Source: an uncultured Cloacibacillus sp.
GTDB lineage: Bacteria; Synergistota; Synergistia; Synergistales; Synergistaceae
Direction of reading: 5' to 3'
Length of the DNA stretch: 14,024 nucleotides
Assembly: GCA_934511335.1 (NCBI GenBank)
Contig: CAKSWL010000031.1
Location: 1-14,024, forward strand
In this document: positions 13,690-14,024 of the stretch, piece by piece
Position numbering within the stretch: position 1 is the stretch's first letter
How the letters are laid out: every line of letters begins with the position of its first letter
Made by a program: the position numbers and the translations under genes
The notes under the pieces: model-generated
The model's database searches: none
Told to the model about the DNA's origin: nothing
The model's input: only the letters and a program-made list of their open reading frames with translations

Positions 13690-14024
13690 TTAAATTTTTA
13701 TACTTCCACTTAATTGGGTAGCAATGTGAGCAGCATAGTTGTCCGTCATCCCAGAAATATAATCTAGAACTCTGTGGTACGCATCAAAGGTCGTGTTGTC
13801 TTTTTGTATTGCCGTTGTTCCCATGAGTTCACAAATCTTCCGTGTCTTAAACGAGGGAGATTTTCCTTTTGTTAGCTCTAAAGCAGCAATACAAAAATTT
13901 CTTAGTAAAATATCCATGATACTATGTACACTGATTTCTAATTCTATTTTTCTCTGATCTCTGAAAACTTTTTCCTTACAAGTATCTGACATTTTTTTTA
14001 GAATAGATTTTTCTGGCTCTCGTA
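13690..14024 (-). CDS. dNTP triphosphohydrolase (dGTPase-like), C-terminal part, 5' end outside window
   Basis: The minus-strand frame is open from the window edge to a TAA at 13690-13692 and gives about 111 residues. An internal ATG at 13990-13992 exists, but the frame runs on upstream, so the true start is probably beyond the window. The segment KVFRDQRKIELEISVHSIMD, the following helix with FCIAALEL, and especially RVLDYISGMTDNYAAHIATQL match the C-terminal end of Dgt-family dNTPases, where a D-Y/F-I/V-S/A-G-M-T-D motif is characteristic. These HD-domain enzymes hydrolyse dNTPs, classically dGTP, to deoxynucleoside and triphosphate. The HD motifs themselves lie outside the window, so integrity cannot be judged. 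The gene is AT-rich compared with the cbi operon, which hints at a different origin. It could be housekeeping, or one of the dGTPases used against phage. Confidence 0.75.
   Translation of the reverse strand, partial: REPEKSILKKMSDTCKEKVFRDQRKIELEISVHSIMDILLRNFCIAALELTKGKSPSFKTRKICELMGTTAIQKDNTTFDAYHRVLDYISGMTDNYAAHIATQLSGSIKI

Overview
The window is almost entirely one tightly packed, plus-strand operon (1-13033) for corrinoid and siroheme precursors, made by the anaerobic (CbiX/CbiG-type) cobalamin route. It contains thirteen genes, the first one cut by the window edge. Eleven of the twelve junctions are overlaps or gaps of 1-4 bp, which implies one transcript with translational coupling. 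The only real gap inside the operon is 64 bp, before cbiP. No promoter or cobalamin riboswitch is visible, so transcription presumably starts upstream of the window.

Layout: end of cbiT (1-111), cbiF, cbiG, hemA, cbiH, a cbiJ-sirC fusion, hemC, a cobA-hemD fusion, hemB, hemL, a cobO-type adenosyltransferase, cbiP, cbiA (ending 13033). Read as a pathway, HemA and HemL turn glutamyl-tRNA into 5-aminolevulinate (C5 route). HemB, HemC and HemD make uroporphyrinogen III. CobA methylates it to precorrin-2, and the SirC half of the fusion oxidises that to sirohydrochlorin. CbiH, CbiF, CbiG, CbiT and CbiJ carry out ring contraction, methylation and reduction. CbiA and CbiP amidate the ring, and CobO adenosylates cobalt. 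No gene after uroporphyrinogen III on the protohaem branch (hemE, hemN/G, hemH) is present, so the early tetrapyrrole genes here seem dedicated to corrinoid. Missing from the window, and expected upstream or elsewhere, are the cobaltochelatase, cbiL, cbiC, cbiD, cbiE and the nucleotide-loop genes.

After 13033 the character changes. A possible hairpin separates the operon from a minus-strand remnant of a DUF2442-plus-helix-turn-helix protein (13107-13445) that has lost its start. Next comes a gene-free, visibly AT-richer stretch with short repeats (about 13446-13689). Last is the C-terminal part of a minus-strand dNTP triphosphohydrolase (13690 to the window end). This segment looks like an accessory or decayed junction beside a core operon.

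Organism: a GC-rich anaerobic bacterium. The anaerobic cbi genes, the C5 pathway, the CobA-HemD fusion and a HemA of clostridial-like divergence would fit Synergistota (Cloacibacillus/Synergistes-like) or a GC-rich Firmicute such as a Negativicute. This placement is inference from gene content, not from any search. The core operon is well-known biology. The less ordinary points are the CbiJ-SirC fusion, a HemA that departs from the family signature, and the decayed AT-rich end.
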